From the NCBI GenBank assembly GCA_011620555.1, contig WOYY01000042.1, forward strand, positions 43,693-107,692: a DNA stretch of 64,000 bases, read 5' to 3'. The DNA is from Anaerolineaceae bacterium (GTDB lineage: Bacteria; Chloroflexota; Anaerolineae; Anaerolineales; Anaerolineaceae). Position 1 is the first letter of the stretch, and each line of letters begins with the position of its first letter. Under the pieces are notes generated by a model. That model worked only from the letters and a program-made list of their open reading frames with translations. It was not told the DNA's origin and made no database searches. Position numbers and translations under genes: made by a program. Positions 25,649 through 34,642 of this stretch are shown in pieces.

Positions 25649-26958
25649 ACGAGATCATCCAAACCCTCACTTTCACGATCACGCCCGAACAGCAGGGGCA
25701 GTACCTGACCGTGCCGTTCACTATGCCGGAAGGGATCGCCGAATTCCGGCTGTCCTACCAGTACCCCCGGTTCCGGGATGAGGTGCAAAAACTCCCCAAT
25801 GGCAAGTTCACCCCGCATGACCAGATCAATATCATCGACCTCGGCCTGATCGCGCCGGATGGCACGCAGGCGGGCGTATCCGGCTCGGATAAGACCCGCT
25901 TCTTCATCAACGGCAAGACTGCCACCCCCGGCTACCTCCCCCGGCCGCTTACCCCGGGGGAATGGCGTATCCTGGCCGGAGCCTACAAGGTTGCGCCAGG
26001 CGGTGTGACCGTCACCTATGAACTGACCTTCATCCCCAAAGCGCGGCAGCTCCTGCTGGGCGACATCCATACCCACACGGTCGGCTCGGACGGCGTGCTC
26101 ACACTGGAAGAGCTGGCCGCCCAGGCGCACAAACACGGCCTGGACTTTTTGGCGATCACCGACCACAACCAGATGGTCAGCCCGGCGGCGCTCTCCCGAA
26201 TCCCGGAGATCAGCCTGATCCCCGGCATGGAATGGACCCACTACCGCGGCCATGCCAACTTCCTAGGCCTGGAGAAGCCCTATGACGGTCCCTTCTTCAC
26301 CAACACCGATGAAGCCCTGCAGGCCCGTTTCCAGAGCGCCCATGACCGCGGCGCGCTGATCGTGATCAACCACCCGATGGACGAGTCCTGCAGTTTCCAG
26401 TTCGACCTGACCCAGCTGCCCTTTGATGCGATCGAGATCTGGAATGGCCCGATGCGGGAAAGCAACCTGCGGGCCGTCGGCCTCTGGCACCAAATGCTGG
26501 CCGCGGGCCGGAAGGTGCCAGCGGTGGGCGGGAGCGACTACCACCGCAGCAACCTCTTCCAGATCCTCGGCGGCCCCTGCATGGGCGTCTATGCCGGGTC
26601 CGATGCCCCCGAAGACATCCTGACCGCGCTGCGCGCCGGGCAGAGCTTCATTACCTTTGCCCCCAACGGCCCGACTGTGGACTTTTCCGCCGGCAACGCA
26701 ACCCTGGGCGGCACGAGCGAATGGCGCGCAGGTTTGACGATGCAGGTTAGCGCGAAGGGATTGAAAACTGGGGACGTTGTGCGGCTGGTTGGCGCAGCGG
26801 AAAACATCGACCTGCTGCAGGCCCCTTCGGATGGCGATGCGGAGCTGGTCGCGCCGGTGCCGGGGCGCGGGTTCCTGCGGGTGGAGATCACCCGCACCTT
26901 CCTGCCAGGCGTCCCGCCCCTGCCCGCGCTGATCAGCAACCCTATTTATTTCTCATAA
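25645..26958 (+). CDS. PHP-domain metallohydrolase (CehA/McbA type)
   Basis: A 437-residue protein. The first 140 residues form a beta-rich domain. A PHP domain follows with GDIHTHTVGSDG (metal-binding HxH and Asp), ITDHNQ, a GMEWTH segment and a late GGSDYHR. The C-terminal 90 residues are again beta-rich. PHP proteins of the CehA group hydrolyse phosphoester or carbamate bonds with bound metals. I chose ATG 25645, which overlaps the esterase stop by four bases; the upstream frame start at 25636 adds three residues inside that gene. The substrate is unknown. Confidence 0.85.
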   Translation: MNEIIQTLTFTITPEQQGQYLTVPFTMPEGIAEFRLSYQYPRFRDEVQKLPNGKFTPHDQINIIDLGLIAPDGTQAGVSGSDKTRFFINGKTATPGYLPRPLTPGEWRILAGAYKVAPGGVTVTYELTFIPKARQLLLGDIHTHTVGSDGVLTLEELAAQAHKHGLDFLAITDHNQMVSPAALSRIPEISLIPGMEWTHYRGHANFLGLEKPYDGPFFTNTDEALQARFQSAHDRGALIVINHPMDESCSFQFDLTQLPFDAIEIWNGPMRESNLRAVGLWHQMLAAGRKVPAVGGSDYHRSNLFQILGGPCMGVYAGSDAPEDILTALRAGQSFITFAPNGPTVDFSAGNATLGGTSEWRAGLTMQVSAKGLKTGDVVRLVGAAENIDLLQAPSDGDAELVAPVPGRGFLRVEITRTFLPGVPPLPALISNPIYFS

Positions 26959-26981
26959 GAAGAGAGAAGAATCACAAGCCG

Positions 26982-27368
26982 TCAGAGTGATGACTTGGGA
27001 TAAACGACTTTCTCCAAATCCTGCTCAGCCTGCGAAATCTTCTTCTTGTAGTAAATCTTCAACTGGGCATCCATAGAAGACCACCAGGGTCGCAGGGCCT
27101 TATATACGGCTTGTTGATCGGCGAGCCACAACGCCAGCGCGTCCCAGTGCAGTTTCGGATATTCCCCCTTGCCGCAGATCATGTCCAGCGGCAGCCGGGG
27201 TGCTGCCCCGCCGATAACCAAAGACGATCTGGTCTATGGGATCACCCCCTCGGGTAAATCCAGCCCTTCCAGCACTTCCCCGGCCTCTAAAAAGCCGGCC
27301 TGCCCCGTCTCGGAAAGCATGATGGACGTCAAACCGCAGGCTTCCGCAGCCAAATTTTGCTCAATACG
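26982..27368 (-). pseudogene. Nitroreductase-family C-terminal remnant with in-frame TAG
   Basis: Read on the minus strand from 27368, the frame gives RIEQNLAAEACGLTSIML, then LEGLDLPEGVIP. A TAG stop interrupts it at 27236-27234, and the same frame continues with SLVIGGAAPRLPLDMI to the TGA at 26982. The QNL..EA.GL, LPEGVIP and VIGGAAPRLPL words in this order match the C-terminal half of nitroreductase-like flavoproteins. The N-terminal FMN-binding part is absent: another TAG lies at 27371-27369 and hom begins at 27439 on the other strand. It is probably a decayed gene. The 79-codon piece after the TAG is too partial to be a functional enzyme. Confidence 0.6.
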
Positions 27369-27438
27369 CTATCTGGTATGCCGCACGGCGGCATTTTATG
27401 GTTAAATTAACCCAAACACCATTGAAAGAGGTATCTTC

Positions 27439-28473
27439 ATGCCCAACCCTTATCGTCTTTGTCTGGTCGGCTTTGGCAATGTCGGCCAGGCCTTCGCCCG
27501 GCTGCTGTTGAAAAAAGAAACTGAACTCAAAGAAAAGTACGACCTATCCTTTACCGTCACGGGGATCAGCACCGGCTCGCACGGTTCAGCCATCAACCCG
27601 GCCGGGCTGGACCTGGCGCAGGCGCTGGACCTGGCTGAGCGCGGCGGCTCACTCGAACCCTTGAGCAAAACCCCGCCCCCTAAAGACTCCCTCGCCCTGA
27701 TCGAGGCCTGCCAAGCGGACTTCATGTTTGAGACCACGCCGGTGAACCCCCAAACCGGGCAACCCGCTCTGAACCACATCGCCAAGGCGCTTGAGATGGG
27801 CTTGCACGCCGTGACGGCCAACAAGGGGCCGGTCGTGCACGGCTATCGCCAGCTGACCAAACTGGCAAAGGAAAAGGGCAAACGCTTCCTGTTCGAATCG
27901 GCTGTGATGGATGGCGCGCCGGTCTTCGCCCTCTTCCGGGAGCCGCTGGTCGGCGCGAACCTGCTCGGCTTCCACGGTATCCTCAATTCCTGCACCAACT
28001 TGTTGTTGGAGCTGATGGAGCAGGGCCAGACCCTGGACGAAGCTGTGGATTACGGCCGGTCGATCGGGATCACCGAGACTGACCCCAGCAATGACATTGA
28101 CGGTTGGGACGCCTCGATCAAGGTGGCGGCGCTGGTGACCGTTCTGATGGGCACCCCGCTCACACCCCAGCAGGTGAACCGCACCGGCATCCGCGGTGTG
28201 ACCTCCGGGATGATCGCCGAAGCCAAAGCCGCCGGGGAACGCTGGAAACTGGTCTGCTCCGCCGAACGGCAGGAGGACCGAATCGTGACCCGAGTCGCCC
28301 CCCAGCGGGTCGGGCCGGATTCGCCGCTCTACAGCGTCAACGGCACCAGCTCCTACTGCCAGTTTGAACTGGACGTGCTGCCTGGCCTGGGCATCCTTGA
28401 AAGCGACCCCGGCCCGGAGACCACGGCCTACGGCCTGCTGGCGGACATGCTCAACATCCTCGAGGTGGTCTAG
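27439..28473 (+). CDS. hom: Homoserine dehydrogenase, short form without ACT domain
   Basis: Reduces aspartate semialdehyde to homoserine with NAD(P)H on the route to threonine and methionine. The 344 residues begin with the Rossmann motif VGFGNVGQAF and hold VTANKGPVVHGY (the conserved AxNK region) and the catalytic-domain segment ETDPSNDIDGWDASIKV. It ends without the C-terminal ACT regulatory domain found in longer enzymes, so allosteric threonine control through ACT is not expected. An AAGAGGT site precedes the ATG. folK follows after two bases. Confidence 0.93.
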   Translation: MPNPYRLCLVGFGNVGQAFARLLLKKETELKEKYDLSFTVTGISTGSHGSAINPAGLDLAQALDLAERGGSLEPLSKTPPPKDSLALIEACQADFMFETTPVNPQTGQPALNHIAKALEMGLHAVTANKGPVVHGYRQLTKLAKEKGKRFLFESAVMDGAPVFALFREPLVGANLLGFHGILNSCTNLLLELMEQGQTLDEAVDYGRSIGITETDPSNDIDGWDASIKVAALVTVLMGTPLTPQQVNRTGIRGVTSGMIAEAKAAGERWKLVCSAERQEDRIVTRVAPQRVGPDSPLYSVNGTSSYCQFELDVLPGLGILESDPGPETTAYGLLADMLNILEVV

Positions 28474-28475
28474 CC

Positions 28476-28952
28476 ATGGCCTTCCCCGTCTATCTGGCCC
28501 TTGGCACGAACCTCGGCGACCGCGAGGCCAACCTGCAAGCCGCGATCGCTGGGCTGGCGTCCAAGGTGAGCGTAGTGCGCCAGTCCGCCATCTATGCCAC
28601 CCCGCCTTGGGGTTACACCGACCAGCCGGAATTCCTCAATCAGGTCATCGAAGTAGATACCCTGCTCCACCCTCTGCCCCTGCTGCACCTGCTCAAATCC
28701 ATCGAGGAGCAGATGGGCCGGGTGGAGACCTTCCGCAACGGGCCGCGGCTGATCGACCTGGACATCCTATTCTATGGGCAGGAAGTGATTGAGGGGCAGA
28801 TCGTGCAAATCCCCCATCCCCGGCTGCAAGACCGGGCCTTTGTGCTGGTGCCGCTGGCTGAGATCGCCCCCGACTTCGTCCATCCCGTCCTTCATCAAAC
28901 GGTGCGGGAGATGCTGGCTCAGGTGAACACGGAAGGCGTGCGGCAACTGTGA
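28476..28952 (+). CDS. folK: 2-amino-4-hydroxy-6-hydroxymethyldihydropteridine pyrophosphokinase
   Basis: Transfers pyrophosphate from ATP to hydroxymethyl-dihydropterin in folate synthesis. The 158 residues contain the FolK landmarks: ALGTNLGDREANL near the start, a GPRLIDLDILFYG block with the two metal-binding Asp residues, and PHPRLQDRAFVLVPL. The gene follows hom by two bases and overlaps the next gene by four bases (GTGA), so it is translated within one operon although the pathways are unrelated. Confidence 0.96.
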   Translation: MAFPVYLALGTNLGDREANLQAAIAGLASKVSVVRQSAIYATPPWGYTDQPEFLNQVIEVDTLLHPLPLLHLLKSIEEQMGRVETFRNGPRLIDLDILFYGQEVIEGQIVQIPHPRLQDRAFVLVPLAEIAPDFVHPVLHQTVREMLAQVNTEGVRQL

Positions 28953-30778
28953 GCATTTGGGCGTTGGGGCTGATGTTGCTGCCTGGGCTGGCCCTTTGGG
29001 CCTGGCTGGGCAAGCGCGGCGCGGACCCCATGACGGCCCTGGCGCAAATCATCGGCTTCAGCCTGGCCGCCATCGCCCTGAGCGCAGAAGGGGTTTGTAC
29101 CCTGGGCGCGCGCTTTTCCCCCCTGGGCATCGGCCTGCTCCTGGCAGGCTCTGCCGCTCTGGCTGTATACGGCCTGATCCGTCGAAAACCGCAATGGGAG
29201 TGGCCACGCTTCTGGCAAACTTTGATCGGTCTGGCCCTCTTTGGCGGGCTGATCGCCTGGCGGCTTTATCAAGCCCGTGAGTTGCTCCTGCCAAATTGGG
29301 TCGACTCCCAGCACCACTACCTCATCATCCGGGCGATGCTCGAGCAACGCGCCCTGCCCGCGAACCTGGCTCCCTACCTGGACCAACCTTTTTATTATCA
29401 CTTTGCCTTCCACGCCGCCGCCGCGCTCTACACCGCCCTCAGCGGCCTGCCGATCGGCGGGGCCATGCTGGCATTTGGGCAGGTCCTGAATGCCGCGATC
29501 GCCCTTTCGATCTATGCCCTCGGCAAAACGCTCTGGAAGGACTGGCGGCCCGCGCTGGCCGCGGCGATCCTGGTGGGCCTGGTCACCCGGATGCCGGCCT
29601 ACTACCTCAGCTGGGGGCGCTACACTCTGAGCATCGGGATGGTCCTCCTGCCCCTGGCCCTGGCCTCCGCCCTCCGCCTGGCCCGCGAGTCGGGGGATAA
29701 AAAGGAGATCGCCACTCTTGCCGTGCTGACAGGCGGCCTCCTGCTGAGCCACTACTTCACCGCCATCCTGCTCGCCTTCTTCCTCGTCATCCTCATCTTG
29801 ACAAAGTTCCTTCCCCGCCTCAAAACCTTGCTGACCGCACTTTTTGAATCCCGCGGGCTGTTGTTGGGCGGCGGGCTGGGGCTGCTCATCGCGCTGCCCT
29901 GGATCGGACGGATGTTGCGCCTCTCCGCACTGAGCACCGGAATCCAGTCCAATCTCCCCACCTCGCTCACAGACCTGCAAGCCGCCTCGGGGACGGCCTC
30001 CTATATCTGGAAACTGCTGGGGCCTGCCAGCAACCATTGGCTGCTGCTGGCGGCTGGGATCGGTCTGGTGGGGGCGCTAGTCAAACGAAAGCAAACCCCA
30101 TTTGCCATCTGGACCGTGATCTGCGCTCTGCTGGCCCTGCCCTGGAGCATCGTGCTCAGGCCATTTCGGCCGGATCACTTCGCGATCATCCTGTTCCTGC
30201 CCGTCTCGGTCTATGCCAGCTGGGCCTTTTGGCAGCTCGGCGGCCTGCTCTCCCAGGCCCTCAAACGGAACTGGATCGCGCTGGCCGCCCCAGCGCTGCT
30301 GGTCGGCGGCTGGGTGCTCTGGAGCTTTGATTTCAGCGCGAACATCCTCAACCAGTCGACCGTTCTGGTCACCGAAGCGGATATCGAGGCGCTGAATTGG
30401 GTGAAAGAGAACACCCCTGAGGACGCCCGCTTTTTCATCAACACCACCTATTGGCAGAATGGCACCTACCGCGGGGTCGATGGCGGCGGGTGGCTCCTGC
30501 CCTACACGGGCCGCTGGTCGCTGGTGCCGACCGTGTTTTATGGCTTCTCACCGGATCGGGAAACGAACACGCAAATCCGTGATTGGGGGGAGGAAGCGGC
30601 CGCAATAACCACCTGCGATGATGCCTTCTGGTCGCTGGTGGATGAGGCGAACCTGGATTGGATCTATATCCGGGAGGGCGCGGGAGCCTTGCAGCCAGAG
30701 GGGCTGGCAGGGTGTGAGGGGGTCGAGGAGGTTTATGGGAATGAGAGTATGGTACTCTACCGCCTTGAGAGGCACTGA
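28949..30778 (+). CDS. Large polytopic membrane protein, possible GT-C glycosyltransferase
   Basis: A 609-residue protein with about twelve membrane helices and a soluble C-terminal region of about 140 residues (from ADIEALNWVKENTPEDARF). The layout, helices then a WVKENTPEDA..-type extracytoplasmic tail, is common to GT-C-fold membrane glycosyltransferases and related uncharacterised proteins that use lipid-linked sugars. No catalytic motif can be fixed by eye. The start is GTG 28949, overlapping the folK stop. It is the last gene of the hom operon and directly precedes the polysaccharide cluster, which fits a cell-surface glycan role. Confidence 0.7.
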   Translation: MSIWALGLMLLPGLALWAWLGKRGADPMTALAQIIGFSLAAIALSAEGVCTLGARFSPLGIGLLLAGSAALAVYGLIRRKPQWEWPRFWQTLIGLALFGGLIAWRLYQARELLLPNWVDSQHHYLIIRAMLEQRALPANLAPYLDQPFYYHFAFHAAAALYTALSGLPIGGAMLAFGQVLNAAIALSIYALGKTLWKDWRPALAAAILVGLVTRMPAYYLSWGRYTLSIGMVLLPLALASALRLARESGDKKEIATLAVLTGGLLLSHYFTAILLAFFLVILILTKFLPRLKTLLTALFESRGLLLGGGLGLLIALPWIGRMLRLSALSTGIQSNLPTSLTDLQAASGTASYIWKLLGPASNHWLLLAAGIGLVGALVKRKQTPFAIWTVICALLALPWSIVLRPFRPDHFAIILFLPVSVYASWAFWQLGGLLSQALKRNWIALAAPALLVGGWVLWSFDFSANILNQSTVLVTEADIEALNWVKENTPEDARFFINTTYWQNGTYRGVDGGGWLLPYTGRWSLVPTVFYGFSPDRETNTQIRDWGEEAAAITTCDDAFWSLVDEANLDWIYIREGAGALQPEGLAGCEGVEEVYGNESMVLYRLERH

Positions 30779-30783
30779 AACCC

Positions 30784-30810
30784 GGCCAGCACCTCACGGC
30801 CAGCACCTCA
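30784..30810 (+). repeat. Tandem 13-base direct repeat
   Basis: GGCCAGCACCTCA occurs at 30784-30796 and again at 30798-30810 with one base between, immediately upstream of the -35 box of the polysaccharide cluster promoter. Confidence 0.8.
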
Positions 30811-30812
30811 AG

Positions 30813-30841
30813 TTGTCAGCAATTCCGGATGCGAATATAAT
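30813..30841 (+). promoter_or_regulatory. Promoter of the polysaccharide cluster
   Basis: -35 TTGTCA (30813-30818) and -10 TATAAT (30836-30841) with a 17-base spacer predict a start near 30848 and a leader of about 85 bases before the first glycosyltransferase gene. Confidence 0.7.
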
Positions 30842-30933
30842 TAACCCGCTATGGATTTACCTTTAGCCCAAACCGATAGGATACATCAACTTACAATGGT
30901 TGCCACCAACCGAAAATGGAAGAGTGACTTCCG

Positions 30934-32046
30934 ATGAAAATCAGCATGATTGGCCCGGTGTTTCCGTACCGGGGCGGCATCGCACACTTTACCACGCTTC
31001 TAGCAAAAAAACTGAGTGAAGCTGGCCACCAGGTGCAGGTCATTTCCTTTAAAAAACAATATCCCGCCTGGCTTTATCCAGGTAAATCCGATAAAGATTA
31101 CAGCCCTGGCCGGGAAAAAGTCCCGGCCGATTTTATCCTTACCCCACTCAACCCCATCTCCTGGGCAAAAACTGCGCATGCAATAGTTGAATTTGAACCC
31201 GATCAGGTGGTCCTCCCCTGGTGGGTCACAGTCTGGGGTCCACCCTTCAGGAACATCATCACCCGGCTCAAACGCAAGGGATTCCCAATCACCATCCTGA
31301 TCCACAATACACTCCCGCATGAAGCCCGAACGGTGGACCGCTGGCTGGCCCGCCGCACCCTTCAGTCCGCAGACCGGTACATCGTGATGACAGAAAAAGA
31401 AAAACAACGCCTGCTGGATCTGGTACCTACAGCGGAGGATATAAAGGTAGTTTCCCACCCTATATATCCCAGCGTCAACTCTGCCCCAAACAGCAAAGAA
31501 GAGGCTAAAAAAAGTCTGGGGTTGCCAATTGATCAACCTGTTCTCCTTTTCTTCGGTTTTGTCAGGCCTTATAAAGGTCTTTCAGACCTGTTAAAATCAC
31601 TTAAAATCATCATCTCAAAAAATCAAAAAGTGCATTTAGTGGTTGCTGGTGAGTTTTGGCATGGACGAACATCCTATGATCAGCAAATCAAAGCATTAGA
31701 TTTAGAAAATTATGTACATATCTATGACCAATACATCCCAGATGATGAAGTCGCACAGTTTTTTAAAGCCTCAGACCTTTTCGTTGCCCCTTATACGGAC
31801 GGGACGCAAAGCGGCGCATTGAAAACAGCTTTGGGGTATGGATTACCGGCGGTGATCACGAATGTGATTGCTGATGAAGAGACCGCCAGATTCCTAGACT
31901 ATTGTAAAGTCGTATCTAGTAGCGAACCTAAGATATTTTCAAAAGCAATTGAAGAACAATTACAGCAATCCAGACTACCTTCCATGGAAATCCAAAAAAT
32001 GATTACTTTTTCGTGGAGCAAAATGGTGGATGCTATCTGTAAGTGA
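30934..32046 (+). CDS. GT4-type glycosyltransferase
   Basis: A 370-residue GT-B glycosyltransferase. The acceptor-side opening ISMIGPVFPYRGGIAHFTT has the Gly-rich loop. The donor side has LLFFGFVRPYKGLSDL and LFVAPYTDGTQSGALKTALG, replacing the usual EGF motif. It is the first gene of a run of surface-glycan genes. Base composition changes sharply near 31450-31500: the first half is GC-rich like the chromosome and the second half AT-rich like the genes that follow. The product may therefore be a chimera, but the frame is intact and both halves look functional. Confidence 0.88.
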   Translation: MKISMIGPVFPYRGGIAHFTTLLAKKLSEAGHQVQVISFKKQYPAWLYPGKSDKDYSPGREKVPADFILTPLNPISWAKTAHAIVEFEPDQVVLPWWVTVWGPPFRNIITRLKRKGFPITILIHNTLPHEARTVDRWLARRTLQSADRYIVMTEKEKQRLLDLVPTAEDIKVVSHPIYPSVNSAPNSKEEAKKSLGLPIDQPVLLFFGFVRPYKGLSDLLKSLKIIISKNQKVHLVVAGEFWHGRTSYDQQIKALDLENYVHIYDQYIPDDEVAQFFKASDLFVAPYTDGTQSGALKTALGYGLPAVITNVIADEETARFLDYCKVVSSSEPKIFSKAIEEQLQQSRLPSMEIQKMITFSWSKMVDAICK

Positions 32047-32086
32047 GTAACAATAAAGAGTTCCCGGAACTTAGATTGAATCTTAG

Positions 32087-33316
32087 ATGAAAGAAAAAAG
32101 CAATCAATTTACGAGCACAAATAAGATATTATTTCTATTAACTCAGGATCTTGAGAGTCCTTCGGGCTTGGGTCGTTATTTTCCTATGTGTAAATATTTA
32201 GTGAAAGAAGGCTTTCAAGTAACTATTGTTGCTTTACATTCTAATTTTGCCAGAGTCAATGAACGTCACTTTTATAAAGAAGGTGTTGAGGTTTTTTACG
32301 TTTCGCAAATGCATATTAAGAAAGAAGACGACCAAACCATTTATTTTAATGCGCCCAGGTTATTATGGTTATCATTGCAAGCCACTTATAAACTCTTTAT
32401 AAATGTATTGAAAAAACCCAGTGACGTCATTGTAATTGGCAAACCACATCCCATGAACGGCATCTCTGGTCTGATTGGCGGATTCCTTACAGGCGCTAAG
32501 GTTATTGTAGACTGTGATGATTATGAGGCTGCTTCCAATTACTTTGCCACAAAATTTCAACAAAAGGTCGTTCAATTTTTTGAAAACACCCTTCCCAAAT
32601 TAGCACATAGAGTGACTACTAATACTATATTCAACCAGCAACGGATGATCGCTTTAGGAATCCCGCCTGAGAAAATCCATTATTTGCCGAATGGGATTGA
32701 TCAAGAGCGGTTTAACCAGGAAAACGCCCTAGATCAGAAACAAATCAAGGAAAATTTGGGATTAGCAGATCACAAGGTCATCGCTTATATTGGCAGTCTT
32801 AACCTTACGAACCATCCTGTGGATCTTTTATTATATGCCTTTAAAATCATACTGGAAGAAGAAAAGGACGCAATTCTTCTCATCGTAGGCGGCGGAAAAG
32901 ATTTTGAGTTACTTAAAGCATTATCATTTGAACTGGGTGTCCAAGATAAAATACGGTTTACCGGCCGCGTTTCCCCGGAAGTTGTAGCTACATATTACCA
33001 ACTTGCAGATATTTCTGTGGACCCTGTCAACAACACAGAGGCAATAAAAGGCCGCTGCCCTTTGAAAATATTTGAGAGCTGGGCAATGGGAGTCCCCGTA
33101 GTAACTTCAAATGTAGGCGACCGGGGCGCGCTTGGTGAGAATTATCGCGATATTCTACTTGCTGCACCAGAAGATTCACGCGATTTAGCTCAGAAAATCA
33201 TATCCTTGCTGAAAAACCCTGATTACGCTGACGCCATGGTTAAGCATGGACAAGAAATATCAAAACAATATTACTGGCGGAATCTAGTTCATCTGCATTT
33301 GGATATCTTTAGCTGA
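32087..33316 (+). CDS. GT4-type glycosyltransferase
   Basis: A 409-residue GT-B enzyme. The N-terminal half has SPSGLGRYFPM as the acceptor-side Gly-rich region. The C-terminal half has YIGSLNLTNHPVDLL, ILLIVGGGKDFELL and ADISVDPVNN. It ends with the donor-binding IFESWAMGVPVVTS block. Acidic and AT-rich coding throughout marks it as part of the AT-rich cassette. No Shine-Dalgarno site is obvious before ATG 32087. The sugar donor is not predictable. Confidence 0.87.
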   Translation: MKEKSNQFTSTNKILFLLTQDLESPSGLGRYFPMCKYLVKEGFQVTIVALHSNFARVNERHFYKEGVEVFYVSQMHIKKEDDQTIYFNAPRLLWLSLQATYKLFINVLKKPSDVIVIGKPHPMNGISGLIGGFLTGAKVIVDCDDYEAASNYFATKFQQKVVQFFENTLPKLAHRVTTNTIFNQQRMIALGIPPEKIHYLPNGIDQERFNQENALDQKQIKENLGLADHKVIAYIGSLNLTNHPVDLLLYAFKIILEEEKDAILLIVGGGKDFELLKALSFELGVQDKIRFTGRVSPEVVATYYQLADISVDPVNNTEAIKGRCPLKIFESWAMGVPVVTSNVGDRGALGENYRDILLAAPEDSRDLAQKIISLLKNPDYADAMVKHGQEISKQYYWRNLVHLHLDIFS

Positions 33317-33421
33317 AGTAACCATTTATAAATTTTATGTCCTGCCAGAGTCTGGATACCATTGACAAGATTAAATCAATTCAAGGATAAAATAAAAGAC
33401 TTTGTCACTCGGAGAGAATTC

Positions 33422-34642
33422 ATGGAATCCTTCCGGCAAATATCCTTTTTTAGTGGGGGGAGTTTCATTGCCCAATTAGTAATGATGCTTTATGCAATTT
33501 TCGTTGCTAGAGAACTTGGGCCAAGGGAATTAGGAGTATACAATGGATTGTATTCCATTTTAGGTGTCACCATTACGGTCGTTAATTTCGGTTTCGACCA
33601 ATGGATGCTCAAAGATTCTCACAACCACCAGTCGGTCAGAATCTTGAGTGGGAAAGTCATATCCATTAAATTGATTCTGGGTTCAGTTTTTGGGGGGCTA
33701 TGTTTGCTGATCCTGCCTGCCGCCCGGCCTGATGTGTTTTCTCCGTTAATCGTATTTTTGGCGGTTGGTGACGTACTCTTTGATTTACTGTTCAATAGTA
33801 TCACCGCTGCGTGGAATATCCTTCGAGACATCAAGGCCATTAATATCCTATTGTTATTTTCAAGAATTGCTAAGTTCACGTTATTAATGTGTTTAATATT
33901 CTTTGATATTGCGTCCCCACTGACTATTATTGAGTCCAGAATCTTAATTTCATTTATCGTCTTTATTATTGGCCTGATCAAATTGAAACCTATCCTGAAT
34001 TTCAAGGAGACCTCAGAATCAGTGAGTCTCATTAAGCAATCTGCAGCTTTTGGATTTTCAGAAATACTCGCTACAATCTACGGGAATATAGATGTTGCGA
34101 TCCTGACATTTTTCTCGATCACCAATACGGGGCTTTATTCTCCGGCTTCAGGAATTATCCATGCGCTTTTTATCGTCCCTAATTCCTTTTATATATATTT
34201 ATTGCCGAGATACTCAAAAATGTTAGAAAAGGGAAATAAGTTTTCCCTCCAAGAAATATTTAAACAAATTATTTTAATTTTCATCCCAGTAGGACTGGCA
34301 TTGAGTATAGGTTTATTTTTGAGCGGAAAATATTTGGTGACATTTATTTTGGGATCAAAATATCTGGTCACAGGGGAATTATTAACCATTCTCAGCCCTA
34401 TTATGCTGTTCAAATCCATTGCTTTTGGATTAGCGCTTATCATTGTCATCACCGGAAACCAAAGGAAAAGGTTACTCCCGCAATTCATCGTCTCTATATT
34501 CAATACTGCTTTTAATATCATACTCATCCCATATTTTGGGTTACACGGCGTGGCATGGATCTATACAATCAGCGAATTGATTTTAATGTTAGGATATCTC
34601 ATCATTGTTGTCCAGAATTTTAAGCAAACAAAACATGAATAG
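33422..34642 (+). CDS. Polysaccharide flippase (Wzx/MATE-like)
   Basis: A 406-residue protein with about twelve membrane helices beginning with FFSGGSFIAQLVMMLYAIFVAR and the LGPRELGVYNGLYSI motif typical of lipid-linked oligosaccharide flippases. It probably turns a polyprenyl-linked sugar repeat across the membrane. I chose ATG 33422 because GGAGAG stands six bases upstream; a TTG at 33362 would extend it by 20 residues. No polymerase (Wzy) gene is evident in the window, so polymerisation may be done elsewhere. Confidence 0.85.
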   Translation: MESFRQISFFSGGSFIAQLVMMLYAIFVARELGPRELGVYNGLYSILGVTITVVNFGFDQWMLKDSHNHQSVRILSGKVISIKLILGSVFGGLCLLILPAARPDVFSPLIVFLAVGDVLFDLLFNSITAAWNILRDIKAINILLLFSRIAKFTLLMCLIFFDIASPLTIIESRILISFIVFIIGLIKLKPILNFKETSESVSLIKQSAAFGFSEILATIYGNIDVAILTFFSITNTGLYSPASGIIHALFIVPNSFYIYLLPRYSKMLEKGNKFSLQEIFKQIILIFIPVGLALSIGLFLSGKYLVTFILGSKYLVTGELLTILSPIMLFKSIAFGLALIIVITGNQRKRLLPQFIVSIFNTAFNIILIPYFGLHGVAWIYTISELILMLGYLIIVVQNFKQTKHE

